A DNA stretch of 64,000 bases from Cryptosporangium arvum DSM 44712 (GTDB lineage: Bacteria > Actinomycetota > Actinomycetes > Mycobacteriales > Cryptosporangiaceae), in the NCBI RefSeq assembly GCF_000585375.1, contig NZ_KK073874.1, positions 1,736,001 through 1,800,000 on the forward strand, in the 5' to 3' direction. The first letter of the stretch is position 1. Every line of letters begins with the position of its first letter. The position numbers were made by a program, and so were the translations under genes. The notes beneath the pieces are model-generated. The model ran no database searches. It saw nothing but the letters and a program-made list of their open reading frames with translations, and was not told the origin of the DNA. Shown here in pieces: positions 49,730 through 58,806 of the stretch.

Positions 49730-50089
49730 ATGCGACGAGCGACCGTACTCCTCACCGCCTTCCTACTGCTCTGGACGGCCGGCGCCGTCCGGCCGGATCC
49801 CGCCACCGCCGCCCCGCCCCCTCTCACCGCGGCCAACGGGCGGAACTTCGCGGCCTGCAAGGACGGCCGGTGTGAGGTCATCGTCCGGACCGGTGACCGG
49901 CTTCCCACCTCCACCGGCACCGCCCGGGTCGTCGTCGGGCGGGGTGTCGTGCGGTTCACGGTCACCACCGCGAACACGTCGCTCATGGCCAGCGGCACGG
50001 CCGGCTCCCGGCTGCAGCTGAACCGGCAGGTGATCGTGGTGCTCAAGGTGACGCGCCTGCAAGCGAGAGTTCGGCTCTCGCGGGTCTGA
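49730..50089 (+). CDS. small secreted protein of unknown function
   Basis: This 119-residue protein from ATG 49730 (GGGGGAAG upstream) has a Sec signal peptide (RRATVLLTAFLLLWTAGAVR, cleavage near TAAPP), then a small domain with one cysteine pair (FAACKDGRCEVIVRTGDRLP) followed by beta-like strands (ARVVVGRGVVRFTV, LQLNRQVIVVLKVT). The ACKDGRCEV beginning recurs in short actinobacterial secreted proteins of unknown role. It is transcribed alone. Confidence 0.75.
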   Translation: MRRATVLLTAFLLLWTAGAVRPDPATAAPPPLTAANGRNFAACKDGRCEVIVRTGDRLPTSTGTARVVVGRGVVRFTVTTANTSLMASGTAGSRLQLNRQVIVVLKVTRLQARVRLSRV

Positions 50090-50145
50090 CCGCGGTCATT
50101 TGTTACGGGCTGAAGTCTTCCGTTGAACATTGCGTAACGTTTACG

Positions 50146-50607
50146 ATGCGCGCCATGAATCCTTTATGGAGCGGGGCCAGAAGGAGCAAACGGACTGCCG
50201 TCGCCGCGTTCGTCACGGCGCTGATCGCGGTCGTCGGCAACATGTTCACCGCGTCGCCGGCCGCGGCCGCCTACGCCGACTGTTACAACTACCTGGGCAC
50301 GATCTGCCTGGCCGACAACACCGACGTCACCGGGCAGATCTGGCGGCAGTACCCGAACCAGATCGGCAGCTGCCGGAACTTCAGCGCCGAAGGGTTCAAC
50401 GACAAGGCGTCCTTCGCCTGGTTCAACATCCAGCGCCCCTCGTCGGCGCCGCGGCCGCACGTCGTGCTGTGGCGGCACGCCGGCTGCTCCGGCACGTCCG
50501 GCAACCTGGGTATGACGCTCGACCCGGGCCAGCAGTGGCACGGGGAACGTCAGACCAACGGCGAGTTCAACAACCAGATCAGCTCGATCAGCATCTCGTA
50601 TTACTGA
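50146..50607 (+). CDS. secreted peptidase-inhibitor-I36/crystallin-like protein
   Basis: This protein of up to 153 residues has a signal peptide (RRSKRTAVAAFVTALIAVVG, cleavage near ASPAAAA) and a mature part with four cysteines: YADCYNYLGTICLADNT, QIGSCRNFSAEGFNDKASFA, VVLWRHAGCSGTSGNLGMTL, NEF-like NGEFNNQISSISISYY. The order resembles beta/gamma-crystallin folds of the I36 (SMI-like) inhibitor family. Alternative start: ATG 50155. It probably acts outside the cell; the target protease is unknown. Confidence 0.75.
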   Translation: MRAMNPLWSGARRSKRTAVAAFVTALIAVVGNMFTASPAAAAYADCYNYLGTICLADNTDVTGQIWRQYPNQIGSCRNFSAEGFNDKASFAWFNIQRPSSAPRPHVVLWRHAGCSGTSGNLGMTLDPGQQWHGERQTNGEFNNQISSISISYY

Positions 50608-50647
50608 TCCGCGAGGGCCTCGGCCGAGGTACCCGTACGCTGTCCGC

Positions 50648-52132
50648 ATGCCGGGCTACCTTGCCGTTGACCTCGGCGCGGAGAGCGGGCGGGTACTCGC
50701 CGGGGCTTTCGACGGTGAGCGCCTCGAGGTCCGGGAGATCCACCGTTTCGCCAACCGGCCCGTCCGGGACGGCGACGACCTGACCTGGGACCTCAAGGCT
50801 CTGCACGAGGAGACGGTGCGGGGCATCGGGCGGGCGGCGGACCGGGTCGAGGACGTCCGCAGCGTCGGCATCGACGGCTGGGGAAGCGACTTCGGCCTGG
50901 TCGACGCGGACGACCGGCTGGTGGCCGCGCCCTGGCACCACCGCACGCCCCGGACCGCCGCGATGGTGGCGGAACTGCAGAAGGCGGTGGAGCCCCAGGC
51001 CCTCTACGACGTCACCGGCACGCAGTTCCTGCCGATCACGACCGCCTGCCAACTGCTGGCGATGCGTGGGAGCGGCGTCCTGGACCGCGCGGACCGGCTC
51101 CTGATGCTCCCGGATCTGATCGCGGGGCGCCTCAGCGGCGTTCGGCGCACCGAGCAGACGATCGCCAGCACCACTCAGCTCTGGGACATCCGCCGGGGCG
51201 AGTGGGCGGCCGGGGTGATCGACCACCTCGGCCTGCCGCGACACCTGTTCCGGGCCGAGGTGGTGCCCGCCGGGACCGCGCTGGCGGACCTGCGTACGCG
51301 TCCGGAGCGGCTCGCGGTGGTGGCGGTGGCCGGTCACGACACCGCGTGCGCCGTGGCGGCGATGCCGAGCACCGGCGACGACGTCGGGTTCGTCTCGTGC
51401 GGCACGTGGTCGCTCGTCGGGGTCGAGACCACGGCTCCGATCACGACGCCCGACGCCCGGGTGGCCGGCTTCACGAACGAACTCGGCGTCGGCGGCCGGT
51501 TCCGGTTCCTGAGCAACGTCAACGGGCTCTGGCTGCTCCAGGAGTCGCGGCGGGTGTGGGCGGGCGAAGGTCGCGACCTCGGCTACCCCGAGCTCACCGC
51601 ACTCGCCGCCGGATCGGCCCCGTACCGCAGCCTCATCGACCCCGACCACCCGAGCCTGCTCTCTCCCGGCGACGTACCGGGCCGGATCGCCGCCCTGTGC
51701 CGGCTGACCGGGCAGCCGGTTCCGACCGGGCCGGCCGAGGTCACCCGGTGCATCCTCGACAGCCTCGCCTGCAAGTACCACTGGGTGCTGACGCGGGCGT
51801 CGGCCATCTCCGGGCAGCCGGTGCGGACGGTCCACCTGGTCGGCGGTGGCGCCGCGAACACGGTGCTCTGCCGGCTCACCGCCGAGCTGACCGGCCTGCC
51901 GGTCGTGGCCGGGCCGTACGAGGCCACTGCCATCGGCAATCTGCTGGTGCAGATCATGGCCGACGGGAAGCTGAGCGACCTGACCGAGGCGCGCGCGCTC
52001 GTCCGGTCCTCGGTCCCGCTGCGCCGGTACGAGCCGACCGGCGATTCCACGGGCGCGGACGACGCCTATGCTCGGTTCCGAGACGTGGTGACGCGTTTAG
52101 CCACCGAGACGCTGCGGGATGAAACAAATTGA
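50648..52132 (+). CDS. rhamnulokinase-like FGGY sugar kinase
   Basis: This 494-residue FGGY kinase has phosphate-1 motif LAVDLGAESGRVLAGAFDGE, typical of L-rhamnulokinases (DLGASSGR), GIDGWGSDFGLVD, ADRLLMLPDLIAGRLSG, VAGHDTACAV, SCGTWSLVGVE, NELGVGGRFRFLSNVNGLWL and the FGGY-equivalent ending VHLVGGGAANTVLCRLTAEL. It phosphorylates a ketose, probably L-rhamnulose or a relative, before aldol cleavage. It heads the sugar locus: a DeoR regulator follows after 54 bases and an ABC importer after that. No isomerase or aldolase is in the window. Confidence 0.88.
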   Translation: MPGYLAVDLGAESGRVLAGAFDGERLEVREIHRFANRPVRDGDDLTWDLKALHEETVRGIGRAADRVEDVRSVGIDGWGSDFGLVDADDRLVAAPWHHRTPRTAAMVAELQKAVEPQALYDVTGTQFLPITTACQLLAMRGSGVLDRADRLLMLPDLIAGRLSGVRRTEQTIASTTQLWDIRRGEWAAGVIDHLGLPRHLFRAEVVPAGTALADLRTRPERLAVVAVAGHDTACAVAAMPSTGDDVGFVSCGTWSLVGVETTAPITTPDARVAGFTNELGVGGRFRFLSNVNGLWLLQESRRVWAGEGRDLGYPELTALAAGSAPYRSLIDPDHPSLLSPGDVPGRIAALCRLTGQPVPTGPAEVTRCILDSLACKYHWVLTRASAISGQPVRTVHLVGGGAANTVLCRLTAELTGLPVVAGPYEATAIGNLLVQIMADGKLSDLTEARALVRSSVPLRRYEPTGDSTGADDAYARFRDVVTRLATETLRDETN

Positions 52133-52186
52133 AATGTTCTGCACTATCCTGGCTCTCGTGACGAGCGCTCGGGACCGGGACGACCG

Positions 52187-53107
52187 ATGCTGATCGCCGA
52201 GCGGCGCAGCCGGATCCTGGCGCACGTGCGAGCCCGCGGCTACGCGTCGTTCCGGGAGATCGCCGAGGTGGTGGGCATCTCCGAGTCCACCGTCCGCCGC
52301 GACCTGCAGGCGATGGTGGCCGAAGGGCTGGTCAACGCGGTCCGCGGCGGCGTCGGCCGCGCGGAGACCGACCCGGCCCCGGAGAGCACCCGCCCGGAGA
52401 GCACCCGCCCGGAGTACGCCCGCACGCAGAGCGCCCGCACGCAGAGCGCCCGCTCAGAGAACCAAAGCCCGGAGAACGCCCGCTCAGAGAGCGCCCGCCC
52501 GGCGGTCGGTACCGCGCCGGCCGCGACCCTCGCCGACGACGGCCGAGCCGGTGAGCGCTCCGCCATCGCCCGGTACGCGTCCCACCTGGTCACCGACGGC
52601 AGTGCGATTTTGCTCGGGCCGGGTCGCTCGACGCTCGAGCTGGCCCGCAGGCTCACCGGCGTCGGGTCGCTGACCGTCGTCACCAACTCCGTCCCGGTCA
52701 CCACGGTGCTGCTGGAGCACGAGCACGTCGAGCTGGTCATGGTCGGGGGCACGCTGCGCCGCTCGATCCAGGCCTTCGTCGGCCCGCTGACCGAGCAGGG
52801 CCTGCAGGGTCTACGTGGCGCCCAGGTCTTCCTCTCCGGCGACGGCGTCACCGCCGAACGTGGCCTGACCACGCCGAACGTGTTCGCGGCCGCGGCTGAC
52901 ATCGCGTTCGCCGCAGCCGGCAAGCAGGTCGTGGTGCTGGCCGACCACACCAAGATCGGTCAGGAGACGATGTGCCAGACCGTCCCGAGCGACCGGATCG
53001 ACACGCTCGTCACCACCCCCGGTGCCGACCCCGCGGCGCTGGAGGACCTGCGTGCCGCCGGAGTGGACGTCGTCGTCGTCCCGCTCGTGGAATCTATTGA
53101 CAAGTAA
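52187..53107 (+). CDS. DeoR-family transcriptional regulator
   Basis: This 306-residue protein has an N-terminal DeoR helix-turn-helix (AERRSRILAHVRARGYASFR, EIAEVVGISESTVRRDLQAM) and a C-terminal sugar-phosphate sensor (DEoRC) with GPGRSTLELARRL, VVTNSVPVTTVLL, VMVGGTLRRSIQAFVGPL, VFLSGDGVTAERGLTTPN and VVLADHTKIGQETM. A repetitive acidic/basic insert (PESTRPESTRPEYARTQSAR and following, residues ~66-105) separates the domains and is not typical. It likely represses the kinase and ABC genes and is released by a phosphorylated sugar. Confidence 0.9.
   Translation: MLIAERRSRILAHVRARGYASFREIAEVVGISESTVRRDLQAMVAEGLVNAVRGGVGRAETDPAPESTRPESTRPEYARTQSARTQSARSENQSPENARSESARPAVGTAPAATLADDGRAGERSAIARYASHLVTDGSAILLGPGRSTLELARRLTGVGSLTVVTNSVPVTTVLLEHEHVELVMVGGTLRRSIQAFVGPLTEQGLQGLRGAQVFLSGDGVTAERGLTTPNVFAAAADIAFAAAGKQVVVLADHTKIGQETMCQTVPSDRIDTLVTTPGADPAALEDLRAAGVDVVVVPLVESIDK
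52376..52500 (+). repeat. 15-bp repeats inside the DeoR gene
   Basis: Units such as GAGAGCACCCGCCCG and CAGAGCGCCCGCACG repeat about eight times, encoding five-residue steps of the type ESTRP/QSART. It forms the interdomain insert of the regulator. Confidence 0.8.
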
Positions 53108-53125
53108 TGGCGAGGAGCGACACGA

Positions 53126-53156
53126 TCTGACTAGTTTCGAAAAGGAGCTAGTCAGA
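53126..53156 (+). promoter_or_regulatory. inverted repeat before the sugar-binding protein gene
   Basis: TCTGACTAG (53126-53134) and CTAGTCAGA (53148-53156) are perfect arms around TTTCGAAAAGGAG. It lies 15 bases before the binding-protein ATG. It may be a DeoR operator or a leader hairpin controlling expression of the importer. Confidence 0.55.
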
Positions 53157-53170
53157 AGGGAACTCGCCTC

Positions 53171-54238
53171 ATGGTCCAGTTCAGACGGCTCGGCGCTACG
53201 ACGGCAGCGGCGGTCTTACTCGTCTCGCTCGGCGCGTGCACGAAGACCACGCCGAGCACGGCGTCGGCGGGCGAGGACGCTGACCAGCAGGTGCGGTCCA
53301 CCGCGGGCAGCGGCGACGGCTGCACCGCCGACAAGTACAACGGCGGCGTCCCGAAACGCGACCTGAAGGCGATCACCGTCGGTTTCGCGCAGAGCGAGAA
53401 GGAAGCCAATCCCTTCCGGATCACCGAGACCGAGTCGATCAAGGCGGAAGCGGCCAAGCGCGGCATCAAGCTCATCACCACGAACGCGCAGTCGGACCTG
53501 AACAAGGAGATCGCCGACATCCAGAGCATGGTCGCTCAGGGTGCGCAGGCGCTGATCATCTCGCCGCTGAACTCCGAAGGCCTGGACCCGGCGCTCAAAG
53601 CGGCGCAGGACGCGAAGGTCCCGATCATGACGATCGACCGGCTCCTCACCACCAAGCAGCCCTGCGTCGACTACATCGGCTGGATCGGGTCGGACTTCGT
53701 CGAGCAGGGCAAGCGGGCGGCCGACGCGCTGATCGCCGCCACCGACGACCGGGGGGAGACCGCGATCCTCCTCGGCGCCTCCGGGGTGAACGTCACCGTC
53801 GACCGCACCAAGGGTTTCAAGGACCAGCTCGCCGCGAAGAACTCGAAGCTGACCGTGGTCGCGGAACAGACCGCCGACTTCACCCGGGAGAAGGGCCGGT
53901 CGGTCACCGAGCAGCTGATCTCGGCCAACCCGAAGCTCGCCGCGATCTACGCCGAGAACGACGAGATGGCCCTCGGCGCGATCGCCGCGCTCAAGGCGGC
54001 CGGAAAGAAGCCGGGCGACGTCAAGATCGTCACCATCGACGGCACCAAGGGCGCCGTGCAGGGCATCGTCGACGGCTGGATCTCCGGCGTGATCGAGTCC
54101 AATCCCCGGTTCGGGCCGCTGGCGTTCCAGGCGCTCGAGGACTTCTACAGCGGTAAGGGCGTCCCGCCGAAGACGATCATCGTCGACAAGGAATACACGA
54201 AGGACAACGCGTCCGCGGAACTCGCCAACGCGTACTGA
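53171..54238 (+). CDS. sugar ABC transporter substrate-binding lipoprotein
   Basis: This 355-residue lipoprotein has signal and lipobox LGAC (AAAVLLVSLGAC), a linker, and a periplasmic-binding-protein fold of the ribose/galactofuranose class: AITVGFAQSEKEANPFRITE, IQSMVAQGAQALIISPLNSE, GWIGSDFVEQGKRAADALI, YAENDEMALGAIAALKAAG and KIVTIDGTKGAVQGIVDGWI. The PFR...E ligand loop resembles YtfQ (galactofuranose) more than rhamnose binders. It precedes the matching ATPase by three bases. Confidence 0.92.
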   Translation: MVQFRRLGATTAAAVLLVSLGACTKTTPSTASAGEDADQQVRSTAGSGDGCTADKYNGGVPKRDLKAITVGFAQSEKEANPFRITETESIKAEAAKRGIKLITTNAQSDLNKEIADIQSMVAQGAQALIISPLNSEGLDPALKAAQDAKVPIMTIDRLLTTKQPCVDYIGWIGSDFVEQGKRAADALIAATDDRGETAILLGASGVNVTVDRTKGFKDQLAAKNSKLTVVAEQTADFTREKGRSVTEQLISANPKLAAIYAENDEMALGAIAALKAAGKKPGDVKIVTIDGTKGAVQGIVDGWISGVIESNPRFGPLAFQALEDFYSGKGVPPKTIIVDKEYTKDNASAELANAY

Positions 54239-54241
54239 CCG

Positions 54242-55780
54242 ATGACGCTGCACGTGGAAGCGGTAAGCAAGCGGTTCCTCGGAGTCCTGGCGCTCGACCG
54301 GGTCGACCTCGTCCTGCGGGCCGGCCGGGTGCACGCCCTGGTCGGCGAGAACGGGGCAGGCAAGTCCACGCTCATCAAGGTCATGACCGGAGTCCACCGG
54401 CCGGACGGCGGCCGGATCACCTACCGGGGCGAAGAGGTCGGGTTCGCCGCGCCCCGGGACGCCCAGGCCGCCGGCATCAGCACGATCTACCAGGAGCTCA
54501 ACCTGGTCGCCGCGATGAGCGTCGCCCGCAATCTGTTCCTGGGCCGGGAGCCGCTCAACCGGCTGCGGCTCATCGACTTCCCGGCCATGCACCGCGAGGC
54601 GCAGGCCGTGCTGGGCCGCTACGGGGTGGCGGTCGACGTCCGCCGGGCGCTGGGGGAGTTCAGCACCGGGGTGCAGCAGATGGTGGCGATCGCCCGCGCG
54701 GTGTCCACCCGGGCGCGGGTCGTGATCATGGACGAACCCACGTCGTCGCTCGAGCCCCGGGAGGTCGACCGCCTCGCCCAGGTGATCGACCTGCTCCGGG
54801 CCGACGACGTCGCGGTCCTGTTCGTCACCCACAAGCTCGACGAGGTCTTCCGGCTCTGCCAGGACGTGACGGTCCTGCGCGACGGACGGCGGGTCTTCCA
54901 CGGCGAGGTCGCCGACATCGACCGGCTCGGGCTCGTGGCGACGATGCTGGGCCGCCCGGCCGACGAGGTCCGTGCGCACGGCCTCACCAGCTTCGGCGAC
55001 GGAGCCGGGGCCGGGCGGGGCGACGACGGTGTCGCCGTGCTGCGGGCCGACGACCTGACCCGCCGGGGCGCCTTGTCGCACGTCAGCGTCGACGTGCGAC
55101 CGGGTGAAGTGGTCGGTCTGGCCGGGCTGCTCGGGTCCGGCCGGAGCGAGACGGTCCGGGCCATGTTCGGCGCCGAACCCGTCGACAGCGGCACGATCCT
55201 GGTCGGCGGGAAACCGACCGGTCGACGCTGGTCACCGGCCCGGGCGATCGCCGGTGGCATCGGCCTGGTCAGCGAGGACCGCAAGGTCGAAGGCATCGTC
55301 CCCGACCTGTCCGTGCGCGACAACCTGGTGCTCGCCGCCCTGCCCCGGCTGGCTCGCGCCGGCTTCGTCTCCCGCCGGCGGTGCGACGCGCTCGTCGACA
55401 CGTTCGTCCGGCGGCTGCGGATCAAGATGACCGGTCCGGACCAGCCCGTCCGGGAGCTCTCCGGCGGCAACCAGCAGAAGGTGCTGCTCGCCCGGATGCT
55501 CTGCCTGAGCCCGCAGGTGCTGCTGCTCGACGAACCCACGCGCGGGATCGACGTCGGCGCGAAGGCCGAGATCCAGGCGCTCATCGACGAGCTGGCCGGC
55601 GCCGGTCTCGGCGTCGTGCTCATCTCGTCGGAATTGGAGGAGCTGGTGGAAGGGGCCACCCGGGTGTTCGTGCTGCGCGACGGCGCGGTCGTCGGCTCGC
55701 TCGCGGGCGACGCGATAAGCGAGCACCGCATCATGACGACGATCGCCGCCGCGGCCCGCGAGGAGGCGACGAGTGACTGA
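54242..55780 (+). CDS. sugar ABC transporter ATPase (RbsA/MglA-type, two domains)
   Basis: This 512-residue fused ATPase has a first domain with Walker A GENGAGKST, VHALVGENG, ARNLFLGRE and Walker B VVIMDEPTSSL; its signature FSTGVQQMVAIARA is degenerate. The second domain has the usual relaxed Walker A (GLLGSGRSET), VSEDRKVEGIVPDLSVRDNL and full signature LSGGNQQKVLLARM with LLLDEPTRGIDVGAK. Non-equivalent halves are normal for this class. It energises the two permeases that follow; its stop overlaps the first permease start by eight bases. Confidence 0.94.
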   Translation: MTLHVEAVSKRFLGVLALDRVDLVLRAGRVHALVGENGAGKSTLIKVMTGVHRPDGGRITYRGEEVGFAAPRDAQAAGISTIYQELNLVAAMSVARNLFLGREPLNRLRLIDFPAMHREAQAVLGRYGVAVDVRRALGEFSTGVQQMVAIARAVSTRARVVIMDEPTSSLEPREVDRLAQVIDLLRADDVAVLFVTHKLDEVFRLCQDVTVLRDGRRVFHGEVADIDRLGLVATMLGRPADEVRAHGLTSFGDGAGAGRGDDGVAVLRADDLTRRGALSHVSVDVRPGEVVGLAGLLGSGRSETVRAMFGAEPVDSGTILVGGKPTGRRWSPARAIAGGIGLVSEDRKVEGIVPDLSVRDNLVLAALPRLARAGFVSRRRCDALVDTFVRRLRIKMTGPDQPVRELSGGNQQKVLLARMLCLSPQVLLLDEPTRGIDVGAKAEIQALIDELAGAGLGVVLISSELEELVEGATRVFVLRDGAVVGSLAGDAISEHRIMTTIAAAAREEATSD

Positions 55781-56753
55781 GTCGGCCGGGCTCACCCTCT
55801 CCGCGCGTCCGGCCCCGAGCCCCGGGAACGGCCTGCTCCGCAGGGTGCGCGATCATGGCGTCTACCTCGCGATCGGCGTGCTGCTGGTCTTCAACCTCGT
55901 GTTCACGCCCAACTTCGCGACCGTCGGCAACCTACGGCTCCAGTTGGTGCAGGTCGTTCCGATCGCGATCGTGGCGCTCGGGATGGCGCTGGTGGTCGCC
56001 ACCGAGGGCATCGACCTGTCGGTGGGCTCGGTCATGGCCATCACGGCCGCGATCATCCCGCTCTACCTGGGCTACGGCCCGTGGCTCGCGGTCGCCGCCG
56101 GTCTCGCGGCCGGTGCCGTGGTCGGCGCGCTCAACGGAACTCTCGTCGCGTTCTGCGGAGTCCAGCCGATCATCGCGACGCTCGGCGTGCTGGTCGCGGG
56201 ACGGGCGGCGGCGCTGGTGCTCGCGGACGGCCGGCTGGTCGAGATCTTCGACCCCACGCTCCAGACGCTGGGCAACGGCAGCCTGCTCGGCGTCCCCGTC
56301 ACGCTGGTGATCCTCGCCGTGCTCTCGACGCTCGTCGTGGTCACCGTCCGCTGGTCGGTGGTCGGCCGGCGGCTGGTCGCGATCGGCGGCAACCGCGCCG
56401 CCGCCCGGCTGGCCGGTCTTCCGGTGCGGCGCACGCTGCTGACCGTCTACGTCGTCAGCGGCGCACTCGCCGCGCTGGCCGGAGTGCTGAACACCGCCCG
56501 GCTCGGGGCCAGCGACCCGTCGTTCGTCGGCCTGCTCATCGAGCTCAGCGCGATCACCGCGGTGGTGGTCGGGGGCACGCCGCTCTCCGGTGGCCGGATC
56601 CGGGTGGTCGGCACGCTGCTGGGGGCGTTGCTGATGCAGCTGATCGCCGCCACCGTGATCCAGCACGACCTGCCGGACTCGCTGGCCCGGATGATCCAGG
56701 CCGGCATCATCGTGGTGGCCGTCTACGTCCAGCGGGATCGGGGCGGCGCATGA
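55773..56753 (+). CDS. sugar ABC transporter permease (RbsC/YtfT-type)
   Basis: This 326-residue inner-membrane subunit has about nine hydrophobic helices and the family strings VVPIAIVALGMALVVATEGI, DLSVGSVMAITAAI, FCGVQPIIATLGVLVAGR, the EAA-like coupling loop VVGRRLVAIGGNRAAARLAG and VVVGGTPLSGGRIRVVGTLL. It starts at GTG 55773 inside the ATPase gene and ends in the ATGA overlap with the second permease. Two different permeases in one operon fit a YtfT/YjfF heterodimer. Confidence 0.93.
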   Translation: MTESAGLTLSARPAPSPGNGLLRRVRDHGVYLAIGVLLVFNLVFTPNFATVGNLRLQLVQVVPIAIVALGMALVVATEGIDLSVGSVMAITAAIIPLYLGYGPWLAVAAGLAAGAVVGALNGTLVAFCGVQPIIATLGVLVAGRAAALVLADGRLVEIFDPTLQTLGNGSLLGVPVTLVILAVLSTLVVVTVRWSVVGRRLVAIGGNRAAARLAGLPVRRTLLTVYVVSGALAALAGVLNTARLGASDPSFVGLLIELSAITAVVVGGTPLSGGRIRVVGTLLGALLMQLIAATVIQHDLPDSLARMIQAGIIVVAVYVQRDRGGA

Positions 56754-57757
56754 CGACGGTCCGCACCGGACGCCCGCCCGTCACCGGCGCCGGGCTCGCC
56801 TCGATCGCGCGCCGCGCCGGTGCGCCGCTCGTCCTAGTGCTGGTGCTGGTGATCGGCGCGACCGCGTTCGGCGACGGGTTCGCCGGGCCGCAGAACATCC
56901 GGAACGTCGCCCTGGACAGCTCGTACCTCGTGCTGATCGCGATCGGCATGACGTTCGTCGTCATCAGCGGGGGGATCGACCTCTCGGTGGGATCGGTCTT
57001 CGCGCTCGCCGGAGTGCTGGCGGCCATCGGTGCGCAGTGGGGTTCGCTCACCGCGCTCGTGCTGCCGCTCGTGGTCTGCGGGCTCATCGGTCTGCTCAAC
57101 GGCGTGCTGATCGGCCGGGCCCGGATCGCGCCGTTCATCGTCACGCTGGCCACCCTGCTGTTCGCCCGTGGGCTGGCCTTCGCCGCCTCGCAGGAGGGCA
57201 ACAAGGTCTACCTGATGCCGCCCGACCTGACCCTCACCCGCGTCGGCCAGGCCCGGACGCTCGGCGTCGGCACGCCGGTGCTCGTCGCGGTGGGGGTGTT
57301 CGCGGTGGGACTCGTGGTCCTGAACCGGACCCGCTTCGGACAGGCCGTCTACGCGATCGGCGGGTCACCGGAGTCGGCCGAGCTGATGGGGTTGCCGGTC
57401 GCCCGGATCCGGGTCTCGGTGTACGTGCTCAGCGCCCTGCTGGCCGCGCTCGCCGGGATCCTGGTCGCCGCGCAGACGTCGTCCGGGTTGCCGACGATCG
57501 GCGAAGGGCGGGAGCTGGAGGCGATCGCCGCGGTGGTGATCGGCGGCACGCTGCTCAGCGGAGGGATCGGCACGCTCACCGGCACGCTTGCCGGTGCGCT
57601 GCTGCTGAAGGTGATCCAGAACCTGATCAACCAGGTCGGCACGCTCAGCTCCTACTACCAGCAGGTCGTCAGCGGTGTGTTTCTGCTGCTCGTCGTCCTG
57701 ATCCAGACGGGCCTGAGCCGCCGCGGGGCCGGCCGGGTGGACGAGGAGGTCACATGA
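56750..57757 (+). CDS. sugar ABC transporter permease (YjfF-type)
   Basis: This 335-residue second permease has VLIAIGMTFVVISGGIDLSV, GSVFALAGVLAAIGAQWGSL, RIAPFIVTLATLLFARGLAF, TRFGQAVYAIGGSPESAELM, GLPVARIRVSVYVLSALLAA and ATPase-coupling/terminal VIGGTLLSGGIGTLTGTLAG. The SQEGNKVYLMPPDLT external segment is similar to YjfF. The ATG lies in ATGA with the previous gene; the stop overlaps the oxidoreductase start the same way. Confidence 0.93.
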   Translation: MTTVRTGRPPVTGAGLASIARRAGAPLVLVLVLVIGATAFGDGFAGPQNIRNVALDSSYLVLIAIGMTFVVISGGIDLSVGSVFALAGVLAAIGAQWGSLTALVLPLVVCGLIGLLNGVLIGRARIAPFIVTLATLLFARGLAFAASQEGNKVYLMPPDLTLTRVGQARTLGVGTPVLVAVGVFAVGLVVLNRTRFGQAVYAIGGSPESAELMGLPVARIRVSVYVLSALLAALAGILVAAQTSSGLPTIGEGRELEAIAAVVIGGTLLSGGIGTLTGTLAGALLLKVIQNLINQVGTLSSYYQQVVSGVFLLLVVLIQTGLSRRGAGRVDEEVT

Positions 57758-58746
57758 GCCAGCAGGTGCGTGTCGCCGTCGTCGGGACGGGACCGTGGTG
57801 GGGACGTCAGCACGCGATCGCGTTCTCCACCCGCACCGACGTGCGGTTGTGCGCGGTCGTCGGCCGCACCCGGCCGCGGACCGAGGAACGGGCCGCCGAG
57901 TTCGGCGTGCCCGGTTACGTCGACGTGGACGACATGCTGGACCGGGAGAAACCGGATCTGGTCGCGGTGTGCCTGCCGAACGAGGGCCATTTCGAGCCGA
58001 CGCTGCGGATCATCCGCGCCGGTTTCCCGCTGCTGGTGGAGAAACCGCTTGTCTTCGACCTCGACCAGGCCGACCAGCTGCTGGCCGAAGCGGCCGGCCG
58101 CGGGCTGTTCTTCGCGATCAACTTCAACCACCGGTACGCCAAGCCGGTGCAACTGGCCCGCGAGGCGGTGGACGCCGGTGCGCTCGGCCGGCTGACGTTC
58201 GCCACCTGGCGGTTCGGCGGGGAGGCCGGCACCAGCGCCCACCGGCACGCCAACCTGATCGAGACCCAGTGCCACGGGCTGGACATGCTCGAACATCTCT
58301 GCGGTCCGATCAGCTCGGTGATGGCGCAGATGACCGACGTCACGGACCGGGGCTGCTCCACGCTGAGCGTCGCGCTGCGGTTCGAGAACGGCGCGGTCGG
58401 GTCGCTGCTGGGCACGTACGACTCGTCCTACAGCTATCCCGACACGCATCGGCTGGAGCTGAACGGCCTCGACGGCCGGGTGGTCGTCGAGGACACCGTC
58501 CGCCGCTACACGTTCACCCCGGCCGGGCACGAGATCAGCAGCGTCTGGCAGGCCGGGTACTTCAACGACCGGGAGCGCCACTTCCACGCGACGTTCGACC
58601 GCCATCTCGACGCGATGCTGCCCGCGTTCGCGGCCGGTGAGCCGCCGCCCGTCCCGGCCACCGCCGGCCGCCGCGCGTTGCGGCTGGCCCACCGCATCAT
58701 CGACTCGTTCGAAACCGGCACCCGCGTCGACACACCCCGGGATTGA
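57754..58746 (+). CDS. Gfo/Idh/MocA-family oxidoreductase
   Basis: This 330-residue NAD(P)-dependent sugar dehydrogenase-like protein has a Rossmann start VRVAVVGTGPWWGRQHAIAF, AVVGRTRPRTEERAAEFGVP, CLPNEGHFEPT, the conserved EKP triplet in LLVEKPLVFDLDQADQLLAE, NFNHRYAKPVQLA and a substrate domain with ETQCHGLDMLEHLCGPISS. Lys of EKP and His/Asp of CHGLDMLEH correspond to the catalytic set. It probably oxidises the imported sugar or its derivative (lactone-forming route). It is the last gene of the coupled importer operon. Confidence 0.92.
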   Translation: MSQQVRVAVVGTGPWWGRQHAIAFSTRTDVRLCAVVGRTRPRTEERAAEFGVPGYVDVDDMLDREKPDLVAVCLPNEGHFEPTLRIIRAGFPLLVEKPLVFDLDQADQLLAEAAGRGLFFAINFNHRYAKPVQLAREAVDAGALGRLTFATWRFGGEAGTSAHRHANLIETQCHGLDMLEHLCGPISSVMAQMTDVTDRGCSTLSVALRFENGAVGSLLGTYDSSYSYPDTHRLELNGLDGRVVVEDTVRRYTFTPAGHEISSVWQAGYFNDRERHFHATFDRHLDAMLPAFAAGEPPPVPATAGRRALRLAHRIIDSFETGTRVDTPRD

Positions 58747-58806
58747 GGCAGGAAAGGCGGGAGGCACGACATTGCTGTCGACGGCGGGGGCCGAGAAGCT
58801 GGGTCC

